The notes: generated from the letters alone by a model not told the origin. A stretch of 38,806 bases of DNA from Nitrospinaceae bacterium (GCA_029261595.1 JAJDAZ010000019.1:1-38806); one strand, 5' to 3'. Counted from the first letter of the stretch, positions 22,037 through 30,422 are shown. Numbers and translations are program-made.

Positions 22037-22095
22037 CCCCTTAAAAACCTCCTTTATACTTTAACAAAATTTCACCAACCCTCTTTGGTGCCCAT

Positions 22096-22566
22096 TTGCG
22101 CGATATTGTTCATCAATTCCGTGACATCTACATAAACCCAACGCTTCGGCAAATGGGTATGTATTCCCTCGCCGCCAGTAACCTTCTCCTTGGAACGACC
22201 GTCCAGGAATCCCATCTCGCCAGATTAAAGCAGATAGGCGGAGGCCCTGCAGTAGGCATCTTCCAAATGGAGCTGGGAACTTTCCACGACATTCATAAAA
22301 ACTATTTTACTCACAAACATGACCTGTTTGAAAAGGTAGACCAGTTCCGGGGGGACATGAATCGGATCTTTGCTCTGCAGTTCAACTTCCCCTACGCCAC
22401 GGCCATGGCTCGTATCCAGTATTGGAGGAAACCCGATCCATTGCCGGACGCGGAGGACATTTTCGGGTTGGCCCGGTATTGGAAAAAAATTTACAACACT
22501 CCCGGCGGTAAAGGCACCGTGGAAGAGTTTCTTAAAAATTATGAAACATATATTTTGGAGGTTTGA
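22096..22566 (+). CDS. Muramidase-like phage protein (putative endolysin / transglycosylase)
   Basis: 156 residues from TTG at 22096; the frame has no upstream ATG or GTG. The N-terminal segment (NPTLRQMGMYSLAASNLLLG, VQESHL with a possible catalytic Glu, then GGGPAVGIFQME) resembles lysozyme-like phage proteins found next to holins. It probably cuts peptidoglycan for lysis. No signal peptide, so it would need a holin. No clear ribosome-binding site. Confidence 0.6.
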   Translation: MRDIVHQFRDIYINPTLRQMGMYSLAASNLLLGTTVQESHLARLKQIGGGPAVGIFQMELGTFHDIHKNYFTHKHDLFEKVDQFRGDMNRIFALQFNFPYATAMARIQYWRKPDPLPDAEDIFGLARYWKKIYNTPGGKGTVEEFLKNYETYILEV

Positions 22567-22767
22567 ATGAAAAGATGGCTGACAGGGAAAAAGACTTACA
22601 TCGTTTCCGGTCTCCTGGCCACTGTCTCACTTGTCCAGGTGGTGGTCGGGGATATGACGTTACAGGAATTCGTTATGAGCGATGATATTACTGTGCTCAT
22701 CGAGGCCATGGGGTTCAGTACTCTTCGCGCTGGTATGGCTAAAGGGTTATTGATCCGGAAAAACTAG
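22567..22767 (+). CDS. Holin-like small membrane protein (66 aa)
   Basis: GGAGG ribosome-binding site; starts at the base after the previous stop. One hydrophobic segment (TYIVSGLLATVSLVQVVVG) follows a short basic N-terminus; a second weak segment is near the end. Small membrane proteins of this design often follow the muramidase-like gene, so a holin role is plausible but unproved. Confidence 0.55.
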   Translation: MKRWLTGKKTYIVSGLLATVSLVQVVVGDMTLQEFVMSDDITVLIEAMGFSTLRAGMAKGLLIRKN

Positions 22768-22772
22768 GTGTT

Positions 22773-23027
22773 ATGGAAGTGAAACGACTGGCGATAATAT
22801 TTCTATTTTGTTTAATGACCCTTTTCGCTTGGGTGAAGTTTCTCACCGAAGAGCCTATACAACCTAAAGTGCCCAGCGTGTCAATCATCCAAATGCCTGA
22901 GCTTGTCGCCTGTGGATGCGATGACGCTTTCAGGTGTATGAGCGATCAGGACTATATGCAGTTGGTCGCTTTCTTCTCGCAGGAACAAGAGACGTTTTCA
23001 CCATCATTTTGTGAAGGATGCCCTTAA
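22773..23027 (+). CDS. Small membrane-anchored Cys-rich protein (84 aa)
   Basis: An N-terminal membrane helix (RLAIIFLFCLMTLFAWVKF) is followed by a periplasmic-looking domain with cysteines in CGCDDAFRC and CEGC. As the third gene in a lysis-like cluster it may be a spanin-type component, although no lipobox or coiled coil is present. Confidence 0.5.
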   Translation: MEVKRLAIIFLFCLMTLFAWVKFLTEEPIQPKVPSVSIIQMPELVACGCDDAFRCMSDQDYMQLVAFFSQEQETFSPSFCEGCP

Positions 23028-23049
23028 TCTTTAAATTCGAGGAAATATT

Positions 23050-23094
23050 ATGAAAGTTGGTAAAGAATATTATCTGGATATTTCAGAAGCTTAA
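23050..23094 (+). CDS. Possible leader or remnant ORF (14 aa)
   Basis: GAGGAAAT ahead of ATG, then MKVGKEYYLDISEA and stop, just before the tail protein Z gene. Either a leader peptide or the stub of a deleted gene. Confidence 0.25.
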   Translation: MKVGKEYYLDISEA

Positions 23095-23101
23095 AGATTG
23101 T

Positions 23102-23668
23102 ATGACCTCCCAGATCGTACAACTCGATATCAAGAGCGATGTTGACCAGATGGTCCGGCGGATGAATGCAGGAATTAAACAGGTCAAACCGGCGCTCAAT
23201 AGCACGATCAACCGGGTGGCCACAACAATCCGGAAAGAGGGGGTCAGGGAGCTTTCAAAGAAGACAGGGTTGAAGCAGAAGAAGCTCAGAGAATCTATCA
23301 CCCTCATAAGATCCAGACCGCAAACGATGGTAGCGGTGATCAAGGCAAGAGGGCGACCATTCAACCTCATAAGCTTTGGCGCTAAGGTCAAGAGGTTTAA
23401 AGGGAAATCGGTCGGTATCACGGCAAAGCCCTGGAACCAGAAACGATTCTTCAAAGGCGGGTTTCTCCTCAATGTAAAAGGAACCGATGTTGCCTTTAAA
23501 CGAATTGGCAAGGGCAAAAAGGAGATCAAGCCTATGTTTGGCCCTGGTGCCGCCCGTGAGTCATTAAGGGATGAGGTCATTAAACTTTATAACACCATTG
23601 GGCGCAGGCGATTCAAGGAAGAGTTCCCGAAGCAATTAAAGTTCCGATTGGATAAGGTGAGGCGATGA
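23102..23668 (+). CDS. Minor tail protein Z-like (GPZ family)
   Basis: 188 residues from the ATG at 23102; the open frame starts at 23057. LNSTINRVATTIRKEGVREL and KKTGLKQKKLRESITLIRSRP match the N-terminal helices of the lambda gpZ family; the rest is very basic. In lambda, Z sits between head and tail genes, whereas here the gene is before terminase and just after the lysis genes. Role inferred from family: head-tail joining or tail completion. Confidence 0.65.
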   Translation: MTSQIVQLDIKSDVDQMVRRMNAGIKQVKPALNSTINRVATTIRKEGVRELSKKTGLKQKKLRESITLIRSRPQTMVAVIKARGRPFNLISFGAKVKRFKGKSVGITAKPWNQKRFFKGGFLLNVKGTDVAFKRIGKGKKEIKPMFGPGAARESLRDEVIKLYNTIGRRRFKEEFPKQLKFRLDKVRR

Positions 23669-23889
23669 GTTTTAAAATCCAGGACAAAAAGGCGAGCTTT
23701 CAATGTCCTGGTTGTAATGGGTATACAGAAATACCAGTTAATGACCCAAATGATCAAAGAAGTTGGACATGGAACGGTGATAAGGACCGACCCACCCTTA
23801 CCGAAATCATATTATGTTCTTGCGGTTGGCATGGGTATCTAACAAATGGTGAGTTTGTTTTTTGGTGGCGGGTCCTTCTGAGCATGTGA
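23665..23889 (+). CDS. DUF6527-like zinc-binding protein, probably frameshifted
   Basis: 74 residues. PGCNGYTEIPV, SWTWNGDKDRPTL and CSCGWHGYLTNGEF follow the DUF6527 pattern found in phages. After GEFVF the current frame ends in WWRVLLSM, while the -1 frame continues as VAGPSEHVTIEDTQHRGIL to 23924, a natural-looking ending. The junction is a T-run (23857-23863). This is either a programmed -1 shift, a frameshift mutation or a sequencing error. Confidence 0.6.
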   Translation: MSFKIQDKKASFQCPGCNGYTEIPVNDPNDQRSWTWNGDKDRPTLTEIILCSCGWHGYLTNGEFVFWWRVLLSM

Positions 23890-24011
23890 CCATTGAGGAT
23901 ACGCAGCATCGCGGAATTCTGTAAGATTTTTTGTTAAATATTTTGTGAACAGTGAACAAATATATTAGCTCAATCTAAGAAATAAAGGTGCGATGGTGAT
24001 TTGTGGGATTG

Positions 24012-24572
24012 ATGTCCCAATCAGAATATGCCAGGCAACGCGGCCGTGCGAGATCATTGATCTCACGCTATGTAAAGCAGGGTCGTATTGTTTTAGTCAA
24101 AGGCAAGGTTGATGTAGAAAAGGCTGATGTTGTTCTTGGGTTTGTCTCTGACGGTGGGGTGAACAAAAAGGGATCGGATGACAAAAATGATGACGGAGAT
24201 AATTACTGGAAGGAAAAAGCCCGTCGGGAAGCGGCTGAGGCCAGTTTAAAAGAGCTGGATCTTGCCGAACGTCGGAAAGAATTGGTGGAGGTTGACCTTG
24301 TTGCTCACGAATTTTCCAAAATGGTTGATGCTGTTCGGCAACAGTTGCTTTCCATTCCGACAAAAATTTCGCCAACCGTTAAATCAGCAAAATCTATTGC
24401 TGAAATTCATAGGCTGATAGAACAATCCATTCACGAGGCTCTTAACGATTTTGGAACCTACAACGCAAATACAGGAAAACCAAGGGCTTCTCGCGCTTCG
24501 AGCAAAAATCGAGGACCAAGCAAAAAGGTTAAGGCCCGCCCAAAAACTAAGAGTAAGCGAGTGGGCAAATAA
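24012..24572 (+). CDS. terS: Terminase small subunit (Nu1-like)
   Basis: 186 residues from ATG 24012; a GTG at 24003 gives three more residues. The N-terminus MSQSEYARQRGRARSLISRY is a winged-helix DNA-recognition domain typical of the Nu1 family, followed by an acidic linker, a helical dimerisation region (ASLKELDLAERRKELVEVDL) and a very basic C-terminus (SKKVKARPKTKSKRVGK). It recognises the packaging site on concatemers and hands DNA to the large subunit. The last 122 bases overlap the large-subunit gene in another frame. Confidence 0.82.
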   Translation: MSQSEYARQRGRARSLISRYVKQGRIVLVKGKVDVEKADVVLGFVSDGGVNKKGSDDKNDDGDNYWKEKARREAAEASLKELDLAERRKELVEVDLVAHEFSKMVDAVRQQLLSIPTKISPTVKSAKSIAEIHRLIEQSIHEALNDFGTYNANTGKPRASRASSKNRGPSKKVKARPKTKSKRVGK

Positions 24573-26322
24573 ATTCAGAATCCTTCCTAAGACCAGCCCG
24601 GAACCAGGTCGGTATAAATCCAGTCGCGCACCCTATCAAGTCGGAATGATGGATGCTTTCACAGAGCCGGGCGTCAATGAAGTCACCATCATGGCGGGGA
24701 CTCAACTTGGTAAAACGGAGGTCTTGAACAACGTCACCGGGTTTTTTATCGGACACGACCCAAGCCCTATCATGGTGGTTCAGCCAACTTTGCCCATGGC
24801 GATGTATTGGTCAAAAAAGAGGTTGTCCCCTATGCTCCGTGACACCCCTGAACTTTCCGGGTTAATATCAGAGTTGAGAAGTAAGGCTAAGGATTCATCC
24901 AATACCATCCTTGAAAAAGATTTCCTCGGCGGCGACATAAACATCGCGGGAGCAAACTCCCCGGCTTCTCTGGCCAGTCGTCCGCGTCGTGTCGTGCTTT
25001 TTGATGAGGTCAATAAATATCCTGCGAGTGCAGGCGCAGAGGGCGACCCAATAAGTCTTGGGGAAGAACGTGTCAGCAATTTCTGGAACTCGATCACTCT
25101 AAAAACCTCCACTCCTGGGGTCAAAGGGCTTTGCAGGATAGAGCATTCATTTGAACAATCAGATAAACGGTATTATGGTGTTCCCTGCCCGAATTGCCAT
25201 GAAATGATCACTTTGGAATTTGGTGGCAAGGATGCTGATCATGGGCTTATGTGGGACAAGGGATGTCCTGAATCAGCTTATTACGTTTGTCAGGAATGTG
25301 CGGGGATCTGTTATGAATCTGACAAGCCACGCATGCTGACTCTCGGCAGCTGGAGGGCCACAGCAGACTTTACCGGCCACGCCGGATTCCGAATCAATAA
25401 GCTTTACAGCCCGTGGGTGACATGGACTGAAATTGCCACCGATTTTCTGGAAAAGAAAAAGCTCCCGGAAACACTCAAGGTCTTTGTCAATTCAACACTG
25501 GCGGAGACCTGGGAAGAGAAGGGTGATCAGGTTGAAGAAGAGCCATTGCTGGCGAGGCGTGAACATTATGGCCCTGAAATACCAGCCGGTGTGCTTGTTA
25601 TAACGGCGGGGATGGATGTCCAGGATGACCGGCTTGAAATAACATTTACCGGTTTCGGGCTGGAAAAGGAAAAGTGGTTTCTGGATCATATTGTTTTGCC
25701 TGTGGACATCGCCAGAGTTGAATTGTGGGGGGATATCGACCAACAACTTGATCGCACTTTTACAACCGAGGATGGTGTCACCCTGCGTGTCGTCTCTACC
25801 ATGATTGACTCCGCCGGGCATCGAACGCAGTCTGTATACGACTATGTGAAGTCCAGGGAAATTAGGCGGGTTTTTGCGGGAGTGGGTCGATCCCAGGTTG
25901 GTCACCCAATCGTTAAAAGACCTAAGGCAAAAAATAAAAAAGGGATCACACTCCACATAATGGGCGTTGACCAGGCAAAGGAACTTTTATATGGCCATCT
26001 AAGAATAGTGGAGCCCGGGCCTGGGTATTGCCATTTTCCGTTTAAAGGAGTGATATCCGGGGAAGATCTAGGGCGGGACTATTTTCTTGGTTTAACGGCA
26101 GAGAAATGTATGACACGCTTCAGCAAAGGTTTCCCTATACATGAATGGGTAAAGGTTCGGAAGCGCAACGAGCCTTTGGATTGTTATGTCTATTCGATTG
26201 CAGCTTTTTATAACCTCAATGCAAATTTGGAGGCCATTGCTGATCAAAGGAAAGATATGGCTAATGGAATTGACCAACAAACCACAAGTGGCCGCAGGGT
26301 CCGTTCAAGGGGGTTAAGCTGA
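24451..26322 (+). CDS. terL: Terminase large subunit (lambda gpA family)
   Basis: 623 residues from a TTG, the only plausible start ahead of the conserved LRVSEWANKFRILPKTSPEP. ATPase: Walker A MAGTQLGKTE (residues 81-90), Walker B VVLFDE (181-186). A zinc site is suggested by CPNC (246-249) and CQEC (280-283). The nuclease domain begins near GMDVQDDRLE (Asp389), with DSAGH further on. gpA-type enzymes package DNA and cut at cos, so cos packaging is likely. Its stop shares bases with the next ATG. Confidence 0.93.
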   Translation: MEPTTQIQENQGLLALRAKIEDQAKRLRPAQKLRVSEWANKFRILPKTSPEPGRYKSSRAPYQVGMMDAFTEPGVNEVTIMAGTQLGKTEVLNNVTGFFIGHDPSPIMVVQPTLPMAMYWSKKRLSPMLRDTPELSGLISELRSKAKDSSNTILEKDFLGGDINIAGANSPASLASRPRRVVLFDEVNKYPASAGAEGDPISLGEERVSNFWNSITLKTSTPGVKGLCRIEHSFEQSDKRYYGVPCPNCHEMITLEFGGKDADHGLMWDKGCPESAYYVCQECAGICYESDKPRMLTLGSWRATADFTGHAGFRINKLYSPWVTWTEIATDFLEKKKLPETLKVFVNSTLAETWEEKGDQVEEEPLLARREHYGPEIPAGVLVITAGMDVQDDRLEITFTGFGLEKEKWFLDHIVLPVDIARVELWGDIDQQLDRTFTTEDGVTLRVVSTMIDSAGHRTQSVYDYVKSREIRRVFAGVGRSQVGHPIVKRPKAKNKKGITLHIMGVDQAKELLYGHLRIVEPGPGYCHFPFKGVISGEDLGRDYFLGLTAEKCMTRFSKGFPIHEWVKVRKRNEPLDCYVYSIAAFYNLNANLEAIADQRKDMANGIDQQTTSGRRVRSRGLS

Positions 26323-26549
26323 TGGGAGAAATTTATAGTCTGGCTGAGGCGGAAGAATTTTACACGGAGGCGAAGGCGGCGCTCAAAAAGGCGATGCACG
26401 CGGAGGGCTATAATACGGGCCAGAATTCCTTACAGCGGGCAAAGGTCGCAGAATTGAGTCAGGAGTGCAATAAATGGAAACGCATTATTAACAGGCTTTC
26501 TGGTGGGCGTGGCGGGGGAATTCCGGTAACGGGCATCACCCCGGTTTAA
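26322..26549 (+). CDS. Head-tail joining-type small protein (DUF6148 / gpW-like)
   Basis: 75 residues. EIYSLAEAEEFYTEAKAALK, then a helix (KVAELSQECNKWKRIINRL) ending in GGRGGGIPV, is the pattern of the small gene between TerL and portal in lambda-like phages. It helps form the head-tail connector in lambda (gpW). Confidence 0.72.
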   Translation: MGEIYSLAEAEEFYTEAKAALKKAMHAEGYNTGQNSLQRAKVAELSQECNKWKRIINRLSGGRGGGIPVTGITPV

Positions 26550-26554
26550 TATTT

Positions 26555-26743
26555 ATGGAAAAATTTTTCCCCTCGGAGTATAAAGATTTCCTGATCAATA
26601 ATAAATGGGCGGTTCAGGAAATGGCGATCGCCAATAAGCAGAAGTTTTTCGGCAGTATCGAATTTAAAATCGAAAATGGAAACGTTTCTGTAATAAAAAA
26701 GGTTGAAACCAAACTAAAGCCAAGTAGACTAAATAAAATTTAA
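26555..26743 (+). CDS. Hypothetical protein (62 aa)
   Basis: Small and basic (KVETKLKPSRLNKI at the end), without a good ribosome-binding site. No family recognised. It sits between the gpW-like gene and a terminator, in a position where lambda-like phages usually have nothing. Confidence 0.45.
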   Translation: MEKFFPSEYKDFLINNKWAVQEMAIANKQKFFGSIEFKIENGNVSVIKKVETKLKPSRLNKI

Positions 26744-26760
26744 CTGGTATCGGAAAAACC

Positions 26761-26805
26761 GGGCCAAGATCAACCGCTTCATGCGGTGGACTTGGCCCTT
26801 TTTTT
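26761..26805 (+). terminator. Intrinsic terminator abutting the portal gene
   Basis: GGGCCAAG pairs with CTTGGCCC, with an inner CCGC/GCGG pairing, followed by TTTTTTT. The T-run ends at the base before the portal ATG. It lies inside the head operon, so downstream expression needs readthrough or antitermination. Confidence 0.8.
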
Positions 26806-28425
26806 ATGCAAATTGAAAATAAAGAACTCATAAAAGAATCAGCGAAGGCCAATTTTCTTGACCGAACCATTGGTTTTTTTGCTCCGAGGTTGGCTGTAGA
26901 GAGGTTCCGCGCTCGTATGACCCTGGCTGTGGCCGGTGCCTGGACAGGCGCTAAGAAAGATCGCCGACAAACGTCCGAATGGAAAACTCCCGACGGCGAT
27001 GCCGATCAATTGATTTTGGATGATCTGGATTTTCTCCGCCGCCGTTCCGGCGATGCGTTCAGGAATCTTCCTATTGCGACCGGCGCCATTAAAACAAATT
27101 GCACTGCCGTGGTGGGGCCCGGATTGACGCTCCAGCCTAGGATTGATCGAGAGGTGTTAAATCTCGATGACGATAAGGCCAACGCGTGGGAACGAAAAAC
27201 CCAGAGGGAGTTTAAAAGCTGGTCGGAATCCCCGGAGTGTCATGCCCAAAGAACCATGAACTTTGGAGAGATCCAAAAAGTCAGCTTCCTGGGGACCATG
27301 CTCAAGGGCGATTGTTTTGTTTCCATGCCGAGTTTTGCGCGAAAGGGTTCGGAATATAAATTAAAACTCCAGATCATCGACGCGGAACGGGTATCAAACC
27401 CGAACTTCCAGGCAAATACTTTGTCGTTTTCGGCCGGAGTGGAAAAAGATAAAAACGGCGCTCCTGAGTTTTATCACGTCGCAAACTATCATCCTTCCAG
27501 GTATGACGCGGACAAAAACAATGAATGGGAAAAAATAAGAATATTTGGAGAGAAGACCGGTCGGCGTAATGTTTTACACCTGTGTGAAAACGTCATGCCG
27601 GATCAAACCCGTGGTATTCCCTATCTTTCCCCGGTCATTGAACAGTTAAAAATGATCGACCGGTTCACCGAGGCCGAGTTGATGGCCGCCGTTGTTTCCT
27701 CGTTCTTCACTGTTTTTATAACTTCCGGATCAGGCGATGGAAACTTGAGCCCGATGCAACCGACAAGCGAAACCGGCGGTTCTTCTTCGGGCGATTCTTT
27801 CAAGATGGGACCTGGGGCGATCCTTGGCCTCAGCCCGGATGAGGCCGTGACTACAGCAAACCCGTCCCGGCCAAACACGGCGTTTGATCCTTTCGTGATG
27901 TCAATTTTACAACAGATCGCGGTTGCCCTTGAATTGCCTTTCGAACTTTTGATCAAGCACTTCACTTCCTCGTATTCTGCCTCCAGGGCGGCGATTCTCG
28001 AAGCCTGGCGGTTTTTCATAGCCCGGCGGAAATGGCTGTCCCAGAAATTATGTGATCCGGTGTATGCCGCGTGGATGGATGAGGCGGTCGCGTCAGGGAG
28101 AATCATCGCGCCCGGATATTTTAAGAGCCCGATGATCCGCCGGGCTTATCTCGGCGCTTCGTGGAATGGCCCGGCTCGTGGCCATATTGACGAACTAAAA
28201 GAAATCAACGCGGCGGGAAAAAGAATTGCATTGGGCGTGAGTACCGGTGCCCAGGAAACGGCGGAAATCAACGGCGGGGATTTTGATAAAAATGTTAATC
28301 GCCTGAAAAGAGAAATCCAAATAAAAAAGGACGCAGGCATGGGATCGGAATCAAAAACACCTGCAGGACCACCACAGGAGCCGCTAAAACCGGATCAGGA
28401 GGATGTAGATAATGAGACTTCTTGA
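26806..28425 (+). CDS. Portal protein (lambda gpB family)
   Basis: 539 residues. The N-terminus NFLDRTIGFFAPRLAVERFR and RRRSGDAFRNLPIATGAIKT, the centre FGEIQKVSFLGTMLKGDCFV and RGIPYLSPVIEQLKMIDRFT, and the C-terminal LPFELLIKHFTSSYSASRAA are typical of the gpB-type portal. The dodecameric portal is the DNA entry channel and the docking site for terminase and tail. The ATG has no ribosome-binding site, being preceded directly by the terminator T-tract. The end overlaps the protease gene by 14 bases. Confidence 0.92.
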   Translation: MQIENKELIKESAKANFLDRTIGFFAPRLAVERFRARMTLAVAGAWTGAKKDRRQTSEWKTPDGDADQLILDDLDFLRRRSGDAFRNLPIATGAIKTNCTAVVGPGLTLQPRIDREVLNLDDDKANAWERKTQREFKSWSESPECHAQRTMNFGEIQKVSFLGTMLKGDCFVSMPSFARKGSEYKLKLQIIDAERVSNPNFQANTLSFSAGVEKDKNGAPEFYHVANYHPSRYDADKNNEWEKIRIFGEKTGRRNVLHLCENVMPDQTRGIPYLSPVIEQLKMIDRFTEAELMAAVVSSFFTVFITSGSGDGNLSPMQPTSETGGSSSGDSFKMGPGAILGLSPDEAVTTANPSRPNTAFDPFVMSILQQIAVALELPFELLIKHFTSSYSASRAAILEAWRFFIARRKWLSQKLCDPVYAAWMDEAVASGRIIAPGYFKSPMIRRAYLGASWNGPARGHIDELKEINAAGKRIALGVSTGAQETAEINGGDFDKNVNRLKREIQIKKDAGMGSESKTPAGPPQEPLKPDQEDVDNETS

Positions 28426-29809
28426 CGTGATCACGTCACCCTGGGCAATCACCAGGGACAAATTGAATGAAATTCAATCGATTTATTACGCCCATTTAAA
28501 AAAAGAAAAAATTGATTTCAAAGCCCTGGAAGCCGAAGCCGGTGTCCCGTTAAACAATCCCGCCCAGGAAGTTCAGGTCATCGACGGAGTGGCGATCATT
28601 CCCATTCAAGGCGTTCTGGGTAAGAAGATGAACCTGTTTTCCCAGATCTCTGGCGGCGCGTCCATGCAGATCATCGAACGTCAGGTCGTAGACGCTGTGA
28701 ATGACGAGGCGGTCAAAGCCATTGTTCTGGACATAGATTCCCCTGGTGGAACCGTAGACGGTAGTTCGGAATTGGCGAACAAGATATTTTCCTTGCGTGG
28801 GCAAAAACCGATTGTGTCTTTTGCCAGTGGAACGATGGCCAGTGCCGCAGTCTGGATCGGTTCGGCGGCGGACAGGGTTTTCATATCCTCCGAAACAGCA
28901 ATGACCGGAAGCGTTGGCGTCATTGCCACACATAGAGATATTTCCAAAGCCGAAGAACAGAGCGGCATTAAAGTCACGGAAATTGTCAGCGGCAAATTCA
29001 AAGGAATCACTACTGAGCACAAGCCACTTTCGAAAGAAGGAAAGGCGGTGATTCAGAGTCAGGTTGATCTCCTTTTAGGTCATTTTGTGGCTGATTTTGC
29101 AAAATTTAAAGGGAAAGCGACCGAAGAAATAAAAGAATTGGTCGGTGAGGCTCAAATTTTTATCGGTAGCCAGGGAATCGACGTGGGGCTGGTAGACGGT
29201 GTTTCTACCTTTGAGGCGTTAATTAAAAACCTTTCCGAAAATGACGGTGCTTTGTTTTTGGATATTAAAGAAAACTCAATTTATGGAGAAAAAGAAATCA
29301 TGGATAACAAAACAGAAGAAGCAAAACCAATGACAGCCATCCTGCTGGCGGAAAACCACCCGGAAGTTTTCGAAGCCGTCAAGCAGGAAGGTTTCCAAGA
29401 AGGCTTTAAGGCCGGAGCTGTGGACGGCGCGGCTAATGAAGTGGCCCGGATCAAAGACGTCGAGGAGAATTGCATTCCCGGCTATGAATCGATGGTCGAG
29501 AAAATGAAGTTCGACGGAAAGTCAACCGGTGGGGATGTCGCGAAGGCTATTGTCCAGGCGGAAAAGAAAATCGCCGCAGGAAAATTGGAAGACATCGACG
29601 CGGATTCCCCGGATGTCCTAGACACGGCGGAAGAAACGATCCTCCCCGACAAAAAGAAAAAGAAAGAAGTTTCAAAAGACGCGAGCCTCGAGGAACGGGC
29701 GGAAGCGGCATGGGAAAGCGATGAATCGGCAAAGGCTGATTTTGGTTCCAAGGAAGAGTTTATTGCCTGGTACGAGGCCACGGAAAACGGGCAGATAAAA
29801 ACCAGATAA
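28412..29809 (+). CDS. S49-family capsid protease with scaffold-like C-terminus (lambda gpC-like)
   Basis: 465 residues. Residues 50-270 are an S49 (SppA-type) peptidase: LDIDSPGGTVDGS, then GTMASAAVWIGSAADRV with catalytic Ser144, GSVGVIATH, and SGKFKG supplying the Lys (195 or 197), about 52 residues later as in lambda gpC. Residues 295-465 are helical, acidic and lysine-rich, as in the scaffold part. It processes the portal and scaffold in the procapsid. The gene follows the portal with a short overlap. Confidence 0.9.
   Translation: MRLLDVITSPWAITRDKLNEIQSIYYAHLKKEKIDFKALEAEAGVPLNNPAQEVQVIDGVAIIPIQGVLGKKMNLFSQISGGASMQIIERQVVDAVNDEAVKAIVLDIDSPGGTVDGSSELANKIFSLRGQKPIVSFASGTMASAAVWIGSAADRVFISSETAMTGSVGVIATHRDISKAEEQSGIKVTEIVSGKFKGITTEHKPLSKEGKAVIQSQVDLLLGHFVADFAKFKGKATEEIKELVGEAQIFIGSQGIDVGLVDGVSTFEALIKNLSENDGALFLDIKENSIYGEKEIMDNKTEEAKPMTAILLAENHPEVFEAVKQEGFQEGFKAGAVDGAANEVARIKDVEENCIPGYESMVEKMKFDGKSTGGDVAKAIVQAEKKIAAGKLEDIDADSPDVLDTAEETILPDKKKKKEVSKDASLEERAEAAWESDESAKADFGSKEEFIAWYEATENGQIKTR
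29300..29809 (+). CDS. Nested scaffold protein (lambda Nu3-like), internal start in the protease gene
   Basis: In-frame ATG at 29300 preceded by GGAG and an A-rich spacer, giving 169 residues (MDNKTEEAKPMTAILLAENH onward) that form the C-terminal helical, charged region of the protease gene. Lambda makes its Nu3 scaffold from the same kind of nested start. Support is position and composition, not direct evidence. Confidence 0.5.
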   Translation: MDNKTEEAKPMTAILLAENHPEVFEAVKQEGFQEGFKAGAVDGAANEVARIKDVEENCIPGYESMVEKMKFDGKSTGGDVAKAIVQAEKKIAAGKLEDIDADSPDVLDTAEETILPDKKKKKEVSKDASLEERAEAAWESDESAKADFGSKEEFIAWYEATENGQIKTR

Positions 29810-29870
29810 ATTATTTGGAAAGGCGGTGCTTCTTTCCGTTTTTTAACCAATAAAAATTGAGAGGTAGGAA

Positions 29871-30422
29871 ATGACAACTTTAACAAAGAACAAACTAAGA
29901 AGCTACGAACAGGGAGACCTGAACGAATACCCGGTTGTCGCAGCGGATATTATTTTTGAAGGTGCGGCGGTGGGGGATAACGGTTCAGGAATTGCCCGTC
30001 CGTTGCAGGCTGGCGATCCGTTCCGAGGATTTGCCATGTCAAAGGCGGATAACGCACTGGGAGCGGCGTCGGCAATCCGGGTCCAGGTCCGGGAGCGCGG
30101 TTATATGGAAGTGCCTATCGCGGCCCTGGCAATCACCGACGTGGGCAAGGACGTCTATATGTCCGACGACGATACGTTCACCCTGACCCAAGGGGCAAAC
30201 ACTCGCGTTGGTCATGTGAGCCGGTGGGTTTCAACCGGCATCGGTATTATTTACTTCGAACCAAATTGCGGTATCGAAGCCGAGTTGACAGACAGTTCCG
30301 GCGGGACGGCCTCGGGTACGATCGCCGTGATCGGCGCGACCTACGACCAGGCCGAAGTGCGAAACGCCGTCGCCAGTCTAGCGGCAAAGGTGAATTACCT
30401 GTTGAGGAAAATGGGGCAGTAA
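29871..30422 (+). CDS. Head decoration / capsid cement-like protein
   Basis: 183 residues, GAGAGGTAGG ribosome-binding site. Residues 20-130 (DIIFEGAAVGDNGSGIARPL, DPFRGFAMSKADNA, TDVGKDVYMSDDDTFTLTQG) match the DUF2190-like beta-barrel cement proteins that coat mature capsids. The last 40 residues (YDQAEVRNAVASLAAKVNYL) add a helix not always present. Confidence 0.7.
   Translation: MTTLTKNKLRSYEQGDLNEYPVVAADIIFEGAAVGDNGSGIARPLQAGDPFRGFAMSKADNALGAASAIRVQVRERGYMEVPIAALAITDVGKDVYMSDDDTFTLTQGANTRVGHVSRWVSTGIGIIYFEPNCGIEAELTDSSGGTASGTIAVIGATYDQAEVRNAVASLAAKVNYLLRKMGQ

Noticed and set aside
24012..24026. A GTG start at 24003 for the small terminase subunit
   Set aside because: The ATG at 24012 opens with MSQSEYARQR, the usual beginning of the family; the GTG would add only three residues.
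29810..29870. Terminator after the protease gene (GGAAAG/CTTTCC followed by GTTTTTT)
   Set aside because: The stem is only six bases with a long loop, too weak to list; possibly a minor attenuator.
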